Positions 9,169-18,070 are shown, counted from the first letter of the stretch. The stretch: DNA of 64,000 nucleotides from Companilactobacillus allii (GCF_001971585.1 NZ_CP019323.1:1850053-1914052); one strand, 5' to 3'. The notes: generated from the sequence alone by a model not told the origin. Numbers and translations are program-made.

Positions 9169-10083
9169 ATGCCTGCAACAATTAATTATGCAGATTCATA
9201 TCAACAAGCAATTCAAGAATATTTCTACGATGGTCACTTATTTTCAGCAGCATTATGGAATTCACCATCAAATAGTGTGATCAAGTTCGATGGAGCTAAG
9301 CACATTAAGGTTCCACGTTTAAATATCGAAGAAGGACGTAAGAACCGTACGCGTCGAGCAATTACTTCTATTGCAGCAAACTACAGTAATGATTGGGATT
9401 CATATGAGCTTAAGAACGAAAGATATTGGAGTACATTAGTTGATGCATCAGATATTGATGAATCAAATATGGTTATTTCATTGGGGAATATTACTAAGCA
9501 ATTCAATCTTGATGAAAAGATGCCTGAGAAGGATCGTTACATGTTTTCTAAATTATATTCTGAGAAAGTTAATGCCAATGATGGTGATATCTATACAGAA
9601 ACTGTCGATGAGAAGAATATATTAGAATTATTTGACCAAATGATGGTTAACTTCGATGAACAACGTATTCCATCAACTAATAGATTCTTGTATGTAACGC
9701 CAAAAGTTAATTCAATCCTAAAACGTGCAGACGCAATCAATCGTCAACTTGTAATTACTGATACTGCGAATATTCAACGTAATGTATACAGCCTTGATGA
9801 TGTAACCATTGTGATTGTTCCATCTGATTTGATGCAAACATCATTTGATTTTGAGGTTGGATCGAAAATAAAAGATGATTCTAAACAAATTGATATGTTC
9901 CTAATTTATAACGGCGTTCAAATTGCTCCTGAGAAATATTCATTTGCTGGATTTGATGCACCTTCTGCTGCTAATAGTGGTAACTATTTGTATTACGAGC
10001 AATCATATGATGACGTCTTGTTACTTAAGACTAAGACGCGTGGTATTGCATTCGTAACTTCAGATAAAACCCCAAAAGCTTAG
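9169..10083 (+). CDS. Major capsid protein
   Basis: 304 residues, 15 bp after the scaffold gene, with ribosome site AAGAAGGA. Beginning MPATINYADSYQQAIQEYFY, it shows features of the Firmicutes phage capsid group: an N-terminal arm, then GAKHIKVPRLNIEEGRKNRTR, and the LFDQMMVNFDEQRIPSTNRF region. It forms the icosahedral shell. The gene ends ACC CCA AAA GCT TAG, containing a textbook -1 slippery heptamer two codons before the stop; see the separate entry. Confidence 0.9.
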   Translation: MPATINYADSYQQAIQEYFYDGHLFSAALWNSPSNSVIKFDGAKHIKVPRLNIEEGRKNRTRRAITSIAANYSNDWDSYELKNERYWSTLVDASDIDESNMVISLGNITKQFNLDEKMPEKDRYMFSKLYSEKVNANDGDIYTETVDEKNILELFDQMMVNFDEQRIPSTNRFLYVTPKVNSILKRADAINRQLVITDTANIQRNVYSLDDVTIVIVPSDLMQTSFDFEVGSKIKDDSKQIDMFLIYNGVQIAPEKYSFAGFDAPSAANSGNYLYYEQSYDDVLLLKTKTRGIAFVTSDKTPKA

Positions 10084-10148
10084 AGGTTCCTTCTCAAATT
10101 AAGATAGAGCCAAAAGAAGATGGAGCCGATTTCACAGCTATTATTTAA
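10071..10148 (+). other. Candidate -1 frameshift site and 23-residue extension of the capsid protein
   Basis: C CCA AAA (10071-10077) fits the X XXY YYZ slippery rule in the capsid reading frame. A -1 slip continues from 10077 for 23 codons to TAA at 10146-10148. The translated tail (SLEVPSQIKIEPKEDGADFT and three more residues) looks like real protein rather than random sequence. No strong downstream stem is evident, so use of the site is unproven. Confidence 0.35.
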
Positions 10149-10158
10149 GGAGGAACTT

Positions 10159-10614
10159 ATGACTGAAACGTTAAATATTTATAGGGATGATGAACAAATT
10201 GCATCTGGAATCAGTCCGCTACACGTCAAGTTAGATCCAGCCACTTACCCTGCTGGAACATTTAAGGGTGAGTTAGTTGATGATTCTGGTGTTAAGACTG
10301 AGAGATTTGATTTCCCGGAGGTTGTTGTTTCCGCTCCTATTATTGCAGTGACAAAAGTCACATTAACTCCCGAAACTGCAAGTATTGAAGTGGGAAACAC
10401 GACTAAACTAGCATCAGCAATTGAGCCAACTAATGCCACTGACACTGGTGTCAATTGGAGTTCTAGTGATACTGCAGTTGCTACTGTATCTGGTGGTACT
10501 GTAACAGGTAAGTCCGCTGGAGTATCAACAATCACTGCTATGTCTAAATTAGATGGAAAAATTACTGGAACTGCTCAAGTTACCGTGATTGAACCACCAG
10601 TTACAGAAGGTTAG
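10159..10614 (+). CDS. Phage Ig-like (Big_2) domain protein, probable head decoration
   Basis: 151 residues. The N-terminal half (NIYRDDEQIASGISPLHVKL) is fibronectin-like. The C-terminal half is a clear bacterial Ig-like group 2 domain: VTLTPETASIEVGNTTKLA, then NWSSSDTAVATVSGGTVTG and STITA. Such domains decorate phage heads or tails and bind carbohydrate weakly. The frame opens at 10120, but ATG 10159 has the strong ribosome site AAGGAGG. It shares the capsid gene's reading frame, separated by in-frame stops at 10081 and 10105. Confidence 0.82.
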   Translation: MTETLNIYRDDEQIASGISPLHVKLDPATYPAGTFKGELVDDSGVKTERFDFPEVVVSAPIIAVTKVTLTPETASIEVGNTTKLASAIEPTNATDTGVNWSSSDTAVATVSGGTVTGKSAGVSTITAMSKLDGKITGTAQVTVIEPPVTEG

Positions 10615-10623
10615 GTGATTTAG

Positions 10624-11013
10624 ATGGAGGAACATCCAAGAATTGACAATATTACTACTATTCTTAAATCGTTGGTACCTAATTCAAAAAGTATAGATGG
10701 ATATGATTCAATCGTTAACTTTGTAATTTCAAAAGTGATAGATGATGTAGCTAGTTATACTCACATTCCTGTTATTGAATTGCCTGAAGAACTGGATAAG
10801 ACAATTGTCAGTATTTGTATGCAATTGATGGAGTCACATCAATTATTGGTACCTATTGAGGATAAGAATACTGATGTTGCCGCATTATCTGAGGGTGATA
10901 CATCTGTTACTTTTAAATCGCCAGCAACTGTATATACAGAACTTCAATTAGTCAATACTTTGACTGATAACTATTTAATGATTTTAAATAATTATCGGAG
11001 AATTAAATATTGA
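10624..11013 (+). CDS. Head-tail connector (adaptor) protein
   Basis: 129 residues with the all-helical pattern of gp6/gp15-type adaptors: FVISKVIDDVASYTHIPVIE followed by helices around VSICMQLMESHQL, as in YqbG-like proteins. It would bind beneath the portal after packaging. ATG at 10624 follows GTGATTTAG closely. It overlaps the next gene by 4 bp (TTGA). Confidence 0.78.
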   Translation: MEEHPRIDNITTILKSLVPNSKSIDGYDSIVNFVISKVIDDVASYTHIPVIELPEELDKTIVSICMQLMESHQLLVPIEDKNTDVAALSEGDTSVTFKSPATVYTELQLVNTLTDNYLMILNNYRRIKY

Positions 11014-11387
11014 TTGGGGCATTTAAGTATATGGGAAGAATCTTGCCGACACTTTGGAATGATAGGGTCACTATAACTGGTGTTAAGGAAGTTAAACATG
11101 GTGATTTTAGTGATACAGAAGATGTGACAATAGTAGAGAATCATCCAGCCAAGGTTGTTCTAGGTGGTCAAAAGCCATCTGAACAATCTTTTTTTGGCAC
11201 AGATCAATATGATGCTAAATTATTGATTGATAATGGTGTTTTTATTCCTGCTGGTGCTGATATTTATGTGACTGATGTAAATGGTAATAAGAATAAATAC
11301 AAGCGTGCCAGTAAAGGATATCAAGGCTATGTTAGTCATCAAGAAGTAGCGATGATTCGTGATGAGAAAGCCAAGGATGTGACATAG
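11010..11387 (+). CDS. Head closure / minor capsid protein
   Basis: 125 residues, TTG start at 11010 overlapping the previous TGA stop, with ribosome site CGGAG 9 bp upstream. The sequence RILPTLWNDRVTITGVKEVK with later KVVLGGQKPSEQSFFGTDQY and PAGADIYVTDVNGNK is the beta-rich minor capsid 1 type used as a stopper below the adaptor. Its place in the neck gene series supports this. Confidence 0.75.
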   Translation: MIGAFKYMGRILPTLWNDRVTITGVKEVKHGDFSDTEDVTIVENHPAKVVLGGQKPSEQSFFGTDQYDAKLLIDNGVFIPAGADIYVTDVNGNKNKYKRASKGYQGYVSHQEVAMIRDEKAKDVT

Positions 11388-11810
11388 ATGGCATGGGGAA
11401 CTATTGACGATGCTGAATTTCAAAAATTTGCAGATAGAGTTGAGGGTAAACTGAAATCTCAACAAATCAAGGCTGCTGTTGAAATGAGTGCTAGAAAAAT
11501 TGGAACTCAGTCTCTTAAAGGTGTTAAGTCAAGAACTCCATTTGGTCAATATTCAGACGGTAGAACTGGTGGGACTCTTAGAAGGGGCTGGCATATTAAT
11601 GGACCAACATATAATGGTTCTTGGTTTTTGATAGAAGTATCAAATGATGTTGAATACGCTCAATATGTTGAAAATGGTCATCGTACTAGAGGCGGTGGTG
11701 GTTGGGTATCGGGTCAACACATGTTAATGGAAACATTATTTGAAATTGATGGTCAGATGCCTACATTACTCACTCCTATGATGAAGAGGTTCGGAGGACT
11801 ATTTGATTGA
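11388..11810 (+). CDS. HK97 gp10-like neck/tail completion protein
   Basis: 140 residues starting directly after the previous TAG. The pattern ARKIGTQSLKGVKSRTPF, GTLRRGWHI, then VSNDVEYAQYVENGHRT is the hallmark of the HK97 gp10 family, which joins head and tail. It ends 4 bp into the following gene. Confidence 0.87.
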   Translation: MAWGTIDDAEFQKFADRVEGKLKSQQIKAAVEMSARKIGTQSLKGVKSRTPFGQYSDGRTGGTLRRGWHINGPTYNGSWFLIEVSNDVEYAQYVENGHRTRGGGGWVSGQHMLMETLFEIDGQMPTLLTPMMKRFGGLFD

Positions 11811-12214
11811 TAGATTTAATTGGAAAAGAATTAGCAAAGCTATTTCCTAATATACCAATTTATAGAGAAAATCAGAAAGGTGGCTTCCAGGAGCCGTCTT
11901 TTTTTATTGAAAAAGTTATTACTGTTGTTGAGCCTGAGTTATTTGATATTCAAATGAGAAATTATAATTATCAGTTAGTTTACTTTCCTAAATTGGACGA
12001 GCCTAAAGATGATATGGAGATGATGGAAGAAATCTTATTAGACAGCTTCAATCTATTAACTGATTATGCGGTGATTCGTAATCGTAATTTCAAACAAAGT
12101 GATGATAATACTTTGTTATTAACATTTAATGTTCAAGTTAGAGCTCATAAAATTGATAACACAACTAAGCAACAAAATATGAAATTTAAAGGAAAAATTT
12201 CTGATGAAAGATAA
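11807..12214 (+). CDS. Tail terminator-type protein
   Basis: 135 residues, TTG start at 11807 in a TTGA overlap, decided by GGAGG at 11794-11798. N-terminal DLIGKELAKLFPNIPIYREN followed by a beta-rich remainder resembles the phage tail terminator family that caps the tail tube at the head side. In order it lies where this protein is expected, before the sheath gene. Confidence 0.72.
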   Translation: MIDLIGKELAKLFPNIPIYRENQKGGFQEPSFFIEKVITVVEPELFDIQMRNYNYQLVYFPKLDEPKDDMEMMEEILLDSFNLLTDYAVIRNRNFKQSDDNTLLLTFNVQVRAHKIDNTTKQQNMKFKGKISDER

Positions 12215-12359
12215 GTTTGATAAGGATTCGTTAGTAAGAAGTGATGGGTTTAGCATCGTTGATCGTGACATCTTAAAAATTGTTCTTTTAGATGATACTC
12301 AATATTCACTTTTAGAAGCAAAAGAATTAATTAAGAAATTTAAAGGAGGAATCAATTAA
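12204..12359 (+). CDS. Small phage protein between tail terminator and sheath (51 aa)
   Basis: A short gene overlapping the previous one by 11 bp and joined to the sheath gene by TAATG. The product MKDKFDKDSLVRSDGFSIVD is charged, with a C-terminal helix (LLEAKELIKKFKGG). PBSX and skin prophages carry a similar-sized gene (YkzM/YqzN) at this spot. The match is by position and size only. Confidence 0.6.
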   Translation: MKDKFDKDSLVRSDGFSIVDRDILKIVLLDDTQYSLLEAKELIKKFKGGIN

Positions 12360-13777
12360 TGGGTGGAACATGGAAAACTCAAAATAAGCGCCGTCCGGGT
12401 GCATATATCAACACAATTGGTGCTGCACAACCTAAACAAGATTCAGCGTTAGGTAGAACATTACTTATTGGTAATACCCAATTGAATTGGGGAAATAAAG
12501 GAATTATTGAATTGAATTCTAATTCTGATTTCAAATCGTTATTGGGAGCACCACTTCAAACTCCAGAGTTTGGAGCGTTAAGAGAGACACTCAAGGGTGC
12601 TTTGACGGTGTTACTGCTTAATAACAATGATGGAACAAAGGCAGAATTAACTAATGAGGCACTGCCATGGAAGTTTAGTGCCAAGTATCCAGGGACTAAA
12701 GGTAATGACTTACGTGTATCTATTGTTAAAGACCCCAATGATTTAACTAGAATTACTGTTTCAACTATCTTTGGTACAGAGGTTGTAGACCAACAAGTAA
12801 TTAGATCAACAACTGCTCCTGGATTAGTTTCAAACGATTATATTGATATTGAGTTCGTTGAAGATAGTTCTGAACCAGAGGTAAGTGTTGAGACTAGTGA
12901 AGGTGGTGCAGATTTCAAGGTCATACCTGGTCAAAATAAACTTGAATCACTGTCAGCGTCGACCACTTATGACCTTGCAGGTGGAGTTACTGAGCCGGTT
13001 GAGATTACTGAATTGATGAATGATGTTCTTGAGACTGAACAATTCAATGTAGTCACTGCTGCAGGATTTTCTCCAGATAATAATATTCATCAGTTACTTG
13101 CTCAAGCAGTTCAACGTTTGCGTGATGATGAGGGGTATAAGGTTCGTGCAGTCGTTCCTGTATATGAGGGTGGCTACAATTACGATTACGAAGGTATATC
13201 GGTTGTATCAAACGGTGTTGTTTTGGAAGATGGAACTCAAATTGACGTGACTACTGCTACTGGTTATTTTGCAGGTATTTCATCAGCAACTGATTCAAGT
13301 CAATCACTTACATATTCTGAATATCCAGGTGCTGTATCAACTTATCCATCATTGAACAATGAACAAACAATCAAAGCGTTGAACAATGGTTGGATTGTGT
13401 TCACAGCCAAACGTGGTGGACGTGTCGTTGTTGAACAAGATATCAATTCATTAACAACATATTCCGATGATAAGCCTAAGGACTTTAGTAAGAACCGCGT
13501 GATTCGAACACTAGATGATATTGCGACTGATTCTGAGAATGTATTTGAAAATATGTTTATCGGTAAAATCAATAATGATGCTACCGGTCGTGATTTATTT
13601 AAAGCAAATCGTGTCAGCTATATGCAAGATTTGTTAAAAGCAAACATTATTTCATACTTCGATTCTGATGATATTAAAGTTGAAGCGGGGAATGATAAGG
13701 ATTCTATTCTGGTTAACTTGGCAGTGACACCAGTTGATTCAATGGAAAAATTATATATGACTATTGTCGTTCAATAG
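12359..13777 (+). CDS. Contractile tail sheath protein (XkdK-like)
   Basis: 472 residues starting MGGTWKTQNKRRPGAYINTI, the typical N-terminus of PBSX-type sheath proteins. The C-terminal part contains NRVIRTLDDIATDSENVFEN, AVTPVDSMEKLYMTIVVQ and similar sheath-core strands. It forms the contractile outer tail layer and marks the phage as a myovirus. Ribosome site AAAGGAGG lies at the end of the small preceding gene. Confidence 0.92.
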   Translation: MGGTWKTQNKRRPGAYINTIGAAQPKQDSALGRTLLIGNTQLNWGNKGIIELNSNSDFKSLLGAPLQTPEFGALRETLKGALTVLLLNNNDGTKAELTNEALPWKFSAKYPGTKGNDLRVSIVKDPNDLTRITVSTIFGTEVVDQQVIRSTTAPGLVSNDYIDIEFVEDSSEPEVSVETSEGGADFKVIPGQNKLESLSASTTYDLAGGVTEPVEITELMNDVLETEQFNVVTAAGFSPDNNIHQLLAQAVQRLRDDEGYKVRAVVPVYEGGYNYDYEGISVVSNGVVLEDGTQIDVTTATGYFAGISSATDSSQSLTYSEYPGAVSTYPSLNNEQTIKALNNGWIVFTAKRGGRVVVEQDINSLTTYSDDKPKDFSKNRVIRTLDDIATDSENVFENMFIGKINNDATGRDLFKANRVSYMQDLLKANIISYFDSDDIKVEAGNDKDSILVNLAVTPVDSMEKLYMTIVVQ

Positions 13778-13792
13778 AAAGGGAGACTAGAT

Positions 13793-14278
13793 ATGGATGA
13801 AACAACAAGCACAGTTGGTAGTTTCTTAAATGGTAGAGATACTATTTCAACTAAGGATGCCAAAATTTATGTAACAATCAATGGAAAAATCATTCCAATG
13901 ATTGATGTTACAAAAGTCACGGCTAAGTTAGAGAAGAACAAGGAAGATGTTCAAACTCTAGGAAGTCACTGGAAACATAAGAAGACTACTTCAGTTGAGG
14001 GTACTGGAACACTTGGCGGATATGTGATCAGTTCTAACTGGTTAAAATATGCGCTGCCATATATTCAAGGCGGTAAGGATTTGTATTTTGAAATCACTTT
14101 GAGTATTGAAGATAAGACTTCGAGAGCTGGTAAGCAGACAATTCATCTTGGAGAAGTAAATCTTGATGATATTCCCATTGCCGATTTTGAAGCAGATGAC
14201 GGTGTTATGGAATGGGAGTCAGATTTCACATTTGAATCGCTAGAACTTATTTCAGCATTTAAAGGATTTGACTTATAA
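13793..14278 (+). CDS. Tail tube protein (XkdM-like)
   Basis: 161 residues. The pattern GRDTISTKDAKIYVTINGKI, LEKNKEDVQTLGSHWKHKKT and GTLGGYVISSNWLKY matches the PBSX XkdM inner tube family. It polymerises inside the sheath around the tape measure protein. It starts 15 bp after the sheath stop. Confidence 0.92.
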   Translation: MDETTSTVGSFLNGRDTISTKDAKIYVTINGKIIPMIDVTKVTAKLEKNKEDVQTLGSHWKHKKTTSVEGTGTLGGYVISSNWLKYALPYIQGGKDLYFEITLSIEDKTSRAGKQTIHLGEVNLDDIPIADFEADDGVMEWESDFTFESLELISAFKGFDL

Positions 14279-14317
14279 AATTGGAGGAATTTTAAATGAA
14301 CTAGTGTTAATGATTTT

Positions 14318-14710
14318 TTGATGGAAAACGTAGATACAAAGCCAGAAACTAAGGAGATTCAATTCAAACGGTTTAAATCACCGTTTGTCATTAAGTCTCT
14401 AACGGAAGATGAAAATTCTGTGATTCAAAAGGACGCAACTCGTAAGACTAAGGATAAGCAGACACGTCAAATTGTCAGTCAATTAGATCAATCTAAATAT
14501 GCTGACTTGATGATTGTCGCTAGTGTGGTGTCTCCTGATTTGAACAGTGAACAAATTCAAAAGAGTTGGAATTGTATGGCTGATCCAGTTGGTGTTTTGA
14601 AGAAGATGCTGCGTGCTGGTGAATACATTGAGCTTATGCAACAAGTTCAAGAATTATCGGGTTTTGATTTGGAAGATGTTGAAGATTTAAAGGATGAAGT
14701 AAAAAACTAG
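14318..14710 (+). CDS. Tail assembly chaperone, XkdN-like (start region apparently broken)
   Basis: The 130-residue open frame (TTG 14318 or ATG 14321) is the XkdN-type chaperone that coats the tape measure during tail assembly: IQFKRFKSPFVIKSLTEDE near the start and ELSGFDLEDVEDL at the end. Neither start has a ribosome site. The good site (GGAGG 14283-14287) serves ATG 14296, which reads M-N-stop. Removing one A from ATGAACTAGTG restores M-T-S-V-N-D-F-L in frame, the expected family N-terminus. So there is a one-base insertion or a sequence error. The end carries a -1 frameshift signal. Confidence 0.85.
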   Translation: MMENVDTKPETKEIQFKRFKSPFVIKSLTEDENSVIQKDATRKTKDKQTRQIVSQLDQSKYADLMIVASVVSPDLNSEQIQKSWNCMADPVGVLKKMLRAGEYIELMQQVQELSGFDLEDVEDLKDEVKN

Positions 14711-14904
14711 TTAAGTCTGGTGATTCTCCTGATATTCAATATTACTTATACTGTATGAATGAATATCATTGGACACCAGAAACTTGGTCTAACTTTTCAA
14801 GACGCGAAAAGGCTTTGGTAACTGCAGGTATTGATATAAGAATCAAAGAAGAAGAGAAACAAAGAAAAGAAGCTGAAAGGAAGGCAAAGACTAGGAAACA
14901 TTAG
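14707..14904 (+). CDS. Tail chaperone frameshift extension (T part of G-T)
   Basis: 65 codons with no usable start of their own, read after a -1 slip on A AAA AAC (14701-14707), the last two sense codons of the XkdN-like gene. The extension LVKSGDSPDIQYYLYCMNEY ends in a highly charged tail (KEEEKQRKEAERKAKTRKH), as in other G-T fusions. The fusion product recruits the tape measure protein in many tailed phages. An SD-like AAAGGA at 14689-14694 may help the slip. Confidence 0.85.
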   Translation, partial: LVKSGDSPDIQYYLYCMNEYHWTPETWSNFSRREKALVTAGIDIRIKEEEKQRKEAERKAKTRKH

Positions 14905-14940
14905 TTTTTGTCTTTTTTAGTGGGGAAAGGAGGTTAATAT

Positions 14941-17900
14941 ATGGCTACTATTAGTGCTGCCATTAAAATTATGGATGGATTTACAGCTCCATTGAACAAG
15001 TTAGATACTGGATTAAGTAAGAGTCAATCAGCATTTAGCAGATTTAAAAGTGTTATGAGTGGTGGTTCGTTTGATGGTCTCAACAAATCGGCTACTAAAA
15101 CTGGTGGATTATTCAAGTCTGTATTAGGTGGAACGGTTGTTGGCGCTGGTATCACTAAAGGAATTGGCTTGGCCACTGCCGGTGTTGGTTCGATGATCAC
15201 TGAATTGAATGAATCAAGTAAAGCTTGGCAAACGTTTGACGGCAATATGAATATGTTGGGTAAATCTCCTAAGCAGATTGCTAGTGCTAAAGGTTCGATG
15301 CAAAAATTTGCTCAACAAACAATCTATTCTGCTTCAGATATGGCCTCTACTTATAGTCAATTGGCAGCTGTTGGGATTAAAGGAACTGGTAAGCTGGTTA
15401 AAGGATTCGGTGGGTTAGCTGCTGCTTCTGATAACCCACAACAAGCGATGAAGACTTTGAGTCAACAAGCCACTCAAATGGCGGCTAAACCGATGGTTCA
15501 GTGGCAAGATTTCAAACTTATGCTGGAGCAAACACCGTCTGGTGTGTCTCAAGTTGCAAAGTCAATGGGTATGTCAACTAAACAACTTGTTGCAAGTGTT
15601 CAGGATGGTAGTGTTGCTACTCAAGATTTTTTCGATGCGATTTCAAAGACTGGTACTAATAAGTACTTCTCTAAAATGGCTACTCAATACAAGACCGTTG
15701 GGCAGGCTATGGATGGACTTAAAGAAACTGTTGCCAATAAGATGCAAGGTGCTTTTGATCGTGTTGGCAAGGTCGGGATCAAGGCTGTTAGTGGAATCAC
15801 TGACAGTATAGCTAAAGTTAATTTTGATAAGTTAGCAGATAATGCTATGTCAGCGATTGGTAAAATCACTGATGGTTTTCAAACCTATGTTCAACCGGCT
15901 ATTGAAAGTATATTTAATGGGTTTAAGCAAACTAACGCGATTAAATATATTCAAGATATGTTTGGTGATGTTGGTTCCGCAATCAGTAAAATATTTGATT
16001 CTGCATTTGCTGGTGGATCAAATCCCTTTGAAGCTTTGAGTAAATTTGCCGGCGGTGCAATTAAGGGTATAGCGAAGTCGATTAGTGCAGTTGCAAATGC
16101 TGTTGGTGGTATGGATCCTAATGTGTTGAAGGCGTTGGGTGGTGCTTTTATTATTCTTAAATCAGGTATGAAAGGACTGGTGTTCACTGCGATAGTCGCC
16201 GGATTAAATGCATTAGGAAGAATGAAACCAAGTAATCTTAATAGTTTGGCCAAAGCTATAACCGCTTTAGCAATCGCCTTTTCACTACTGAAAGCTGCAA
16301 AGGGAATTGCTGACACTTTTTCATCATTTAGTAAAATTTTTGGGAAGGCAAAAGGGAAAGATATTCCTGAAGTTCCAGATGCGCCCTCAACTCCAAAAGC
16401 CCCTAAAGTCGGCGGAATATTACAATCTGCTGGTGCCTACATGAAGTTAGGTGCTGCTTTAATGATGGTTGGTGCTGGTGTTGCTTTAGCTGGTGGTGGA
16501 ATGATGTTGATGGCTATGGCTACTCAAAAGCTTGCTTCAGGTGGCTGGGCTTCAGTAGCGGTTTTCTTTGGTATGATCGGTGCACTTGCTTTACTACTGG
16601 TGTTGGTTAATTACTTAGGAGAGACGTTAATTGCTGGATCTGTTGGGTTATTGATGTTCGGCGCAGGTCTATTATTGATTGGTGCAGCCATTTTTATTGC
16701 TGCAGCTGGAATTGCTATATTGGCTACTCAATTACCTTTGATATCTCAATACGGAACTAGCGCGGCTGTGGGATTACTTGCACTTGCTGGTGCGGTTGCT
16801 GTGTTTGGTTTAGCAGCTATTGTTGGTGCAGTCGGCGTATTAGCACTAGGGATTGCTATTGCAGTTCTTGGTGTTGGTTTTATCGTTGGTACAGTTGGTG
16901 CATTACTGTTTGGTGTTGCTTTAATAGTAGTTAGTGCTGGTGCAATTTTGGCGGCTGTCGGAGTTCTATTGTTGGGAGTCGGATTAGCGTTAGTATCAGC
17001 TCTTACAATTGTTGGATCAGTTGGATTGATGCTAATGGCGGTTGCTATGGTTATGATTGCGGCTGTTGCCTTGGTGGCTGGCGTTGGCATGATGGTATTC
17101 GCTGTTGCATTAATGTTGGCTGCACCAATGATGATGATTGCTGCAGTCGGTGCGTTGTTACTTGGTGCTGCTACTATTGTTCTTGGAGTTGGATTATTAA
17201 TTGTTGGTGCTGCTTTGGTTGTCGTCGGTGAAGGATTAACTATGGTTGCTTCTGCGGTGATTAGTTTGGCCACCGCCTTTATTACGGCTGGAACTATGAT
17301 GGTTACGGCGATTGTTGGTGCTATGAATAATGTTGTATCTGCAGTTACTAATGGGATTTCTAACGCTGTTAATGCTGCTAAGAGTTTTGGAAGTGCACTG
17401 GTGTCTGTTGGTAAGGATTTAATTCAAGGTTTAGTTAATGGTATTAAATCTATGATTGGTTCTGCCGTCAGTGCTGTTAGTGACGTCGCTAGTAAAGTTG
17501 TTGATAAGGCCAAATCAATTCTACATATCGGTTCACCATCTAAATTATTTAATCAATATGGACGATGGGTCGACCAAGGTTTGATCAATGGATTGAATCG
17601 TGATTCTGATGCAGCCGCTACTGCTTCTGGTGCAATGGCTCAAGGCGTGGTTGATGCTGCGTCTAATATGAATCCACAAATTGGTGCTATTACGATGTCT
17701 GGTTTTAGTGGAACGAATCCTGGTGATATGTTGGCCGGAGGTTTTAGCAGGGCATTGGATATGATCAATGCGGTTGCTTTTGCACTGGGCGGAATTGCTG
17801 GTAATACTAGTGTTGGTATCAATGGGGTGGTTAATAGTAATGTTCCAACTAGTTCACCATTTGAGAATTCTGGAAATGGTATTGGTGGGATAACTAATAA

Positions 17901-18060
17901 TGATTCAATGAGTACATCAACTGACAGCAACTCTAATGTCGTTATCGAGTCTGGAGCTATTCAGATTAATTCAAGTGGTAGTGCTGATTATGATGGCGAT
18001 AGATTGTTGGCAATTATTGAACAGAAGATAATTGAAAAAAGTAATGCTTCATTGAGTTAG
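14941..18060 (+). CDS. Tail tape measure protein
   Basis: 1039 residues, with ribosome site AAGGAGG. The N-terminus (AAIKIMDGFTAPLNKLDTGL) and the Ala/Gly-rich region with PSGVSQVAKSMGMSTKQLV are typical of tape measures. Residues of about 500-780 form a long series of hydrophobic Gly/Ala/Val/Leu repeats that looks like many membrane spans. A small domain follows (KAKSILHIGSPSKLFNQYG). It sets tail length and probably helps DNA cross the membrane. From the family's usual relation of about 0.15 nm per residue, a tail near 150 nm is expected. Confidence 0.93.
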   Translation: MATISAAIKIMDGFTAPLNKLDTGLSKSQSAFSRFKSVMSGGSFDGLNKSATKTGGLFKSVLGGTVVGAGITKGIGLATAGVGSMITELNESSKAWQTFDGNMNMLGKSPKQIASAKGSMQKFAQQTIYSASDMASTYSQLAAVGIKGTGKLVKGFGGLAAASDNPQQAMKTLSQQATQMAAKPMVQWQDFKLMLEQTPSGVSQVAKSMGMSTKQLVASVQDGSVATQDFFDAISKTGTNKYFSKMATQYKTVGQAMDGLKETVANKMQGAFDRVGKVGIKAVSGITDSIAKVNFDKLADNAMSAIGKITDGFQTYVQPAIESIFNGFKQTNAIKYIQDMFGDVGSAISKIFDSAFAGGSNPFEALSKFAGGAIKGIAKSISAVANAVGGMDPNVLKALGGAFIILKSGMKGLVFTAIVAGLNALGRMKPSNLNSLAKAITALAIAFSLLKAAKGIADTFSSFSKIFGKAKGKDIPEVPDAPSTPKAPKVGGILQSAGAYMKLGAALMMVGAGVALAGGGMMLMAMATQKLASGGWASVAVFFGMIGALALLLVLVNYLGETLIAGSVGLLMFGAGLLLIGAAIFIAAAGIAILATQLPLISQYGTSAAVGLLALAGAVAVFGLAAIVGAVGVLALGIAIAVLGVGFIVGTVGALLFGVALIVVSAGAILAAVGVLLLGVGLALVSALTIVGSVGLMLMAVAMVMIAAVALVAGVGMMVFAVALMLAAPMMMIAAVGALLLGAATIVLGVGLLIVGAALVVVGEGLTMVASAVISLATAFITAGTMMVTAIVGAMNNVVSAVTNGISNAVNAAKSFGSALVSVGKDLIQGLVNGIKSMIGSAVSAVSDVASKVVDKAKSILHIGSPSKLFNQYGRWVDQGLINGLNRDSDAAATASGAMAQGVVDAASNMNPQIGAITMSGFSGTNPGDMLAGGFSRALDMINAVAFALGGIAGNTSVGINGVVNSNVPTSSPFENSGNGIGGITNNDSMSTSTDSNSNVVIESGAIQINSSGSADYDGDRLLAIIEQKIIEKSNASLS

Positions 18061-18070
18061 GAGGGGTAAT

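Noticed and set aside
15951-16316. 121-codon minus-strand open frame
   Set aside because: Also a shadow of the tape measure gene, low-complexity Ala/Pro/Asn composition, no ribosome site.
16746-17273. 175-codon open frame on the minus strand, Ala/Thr/Pro-rich
   Set aside because: Exact shadow of the hydrophobic Ala/Gly/Val repeats of the tape measure gene; no ribosome site and biased composition explained by the plus strand.
16400-17300. Apparent multi-span membrane transporter within the tape measure gene
   Set aside because: Hydrophobic Gly/Ala repeats continuous with typical tape measure ends; no transporter motif.
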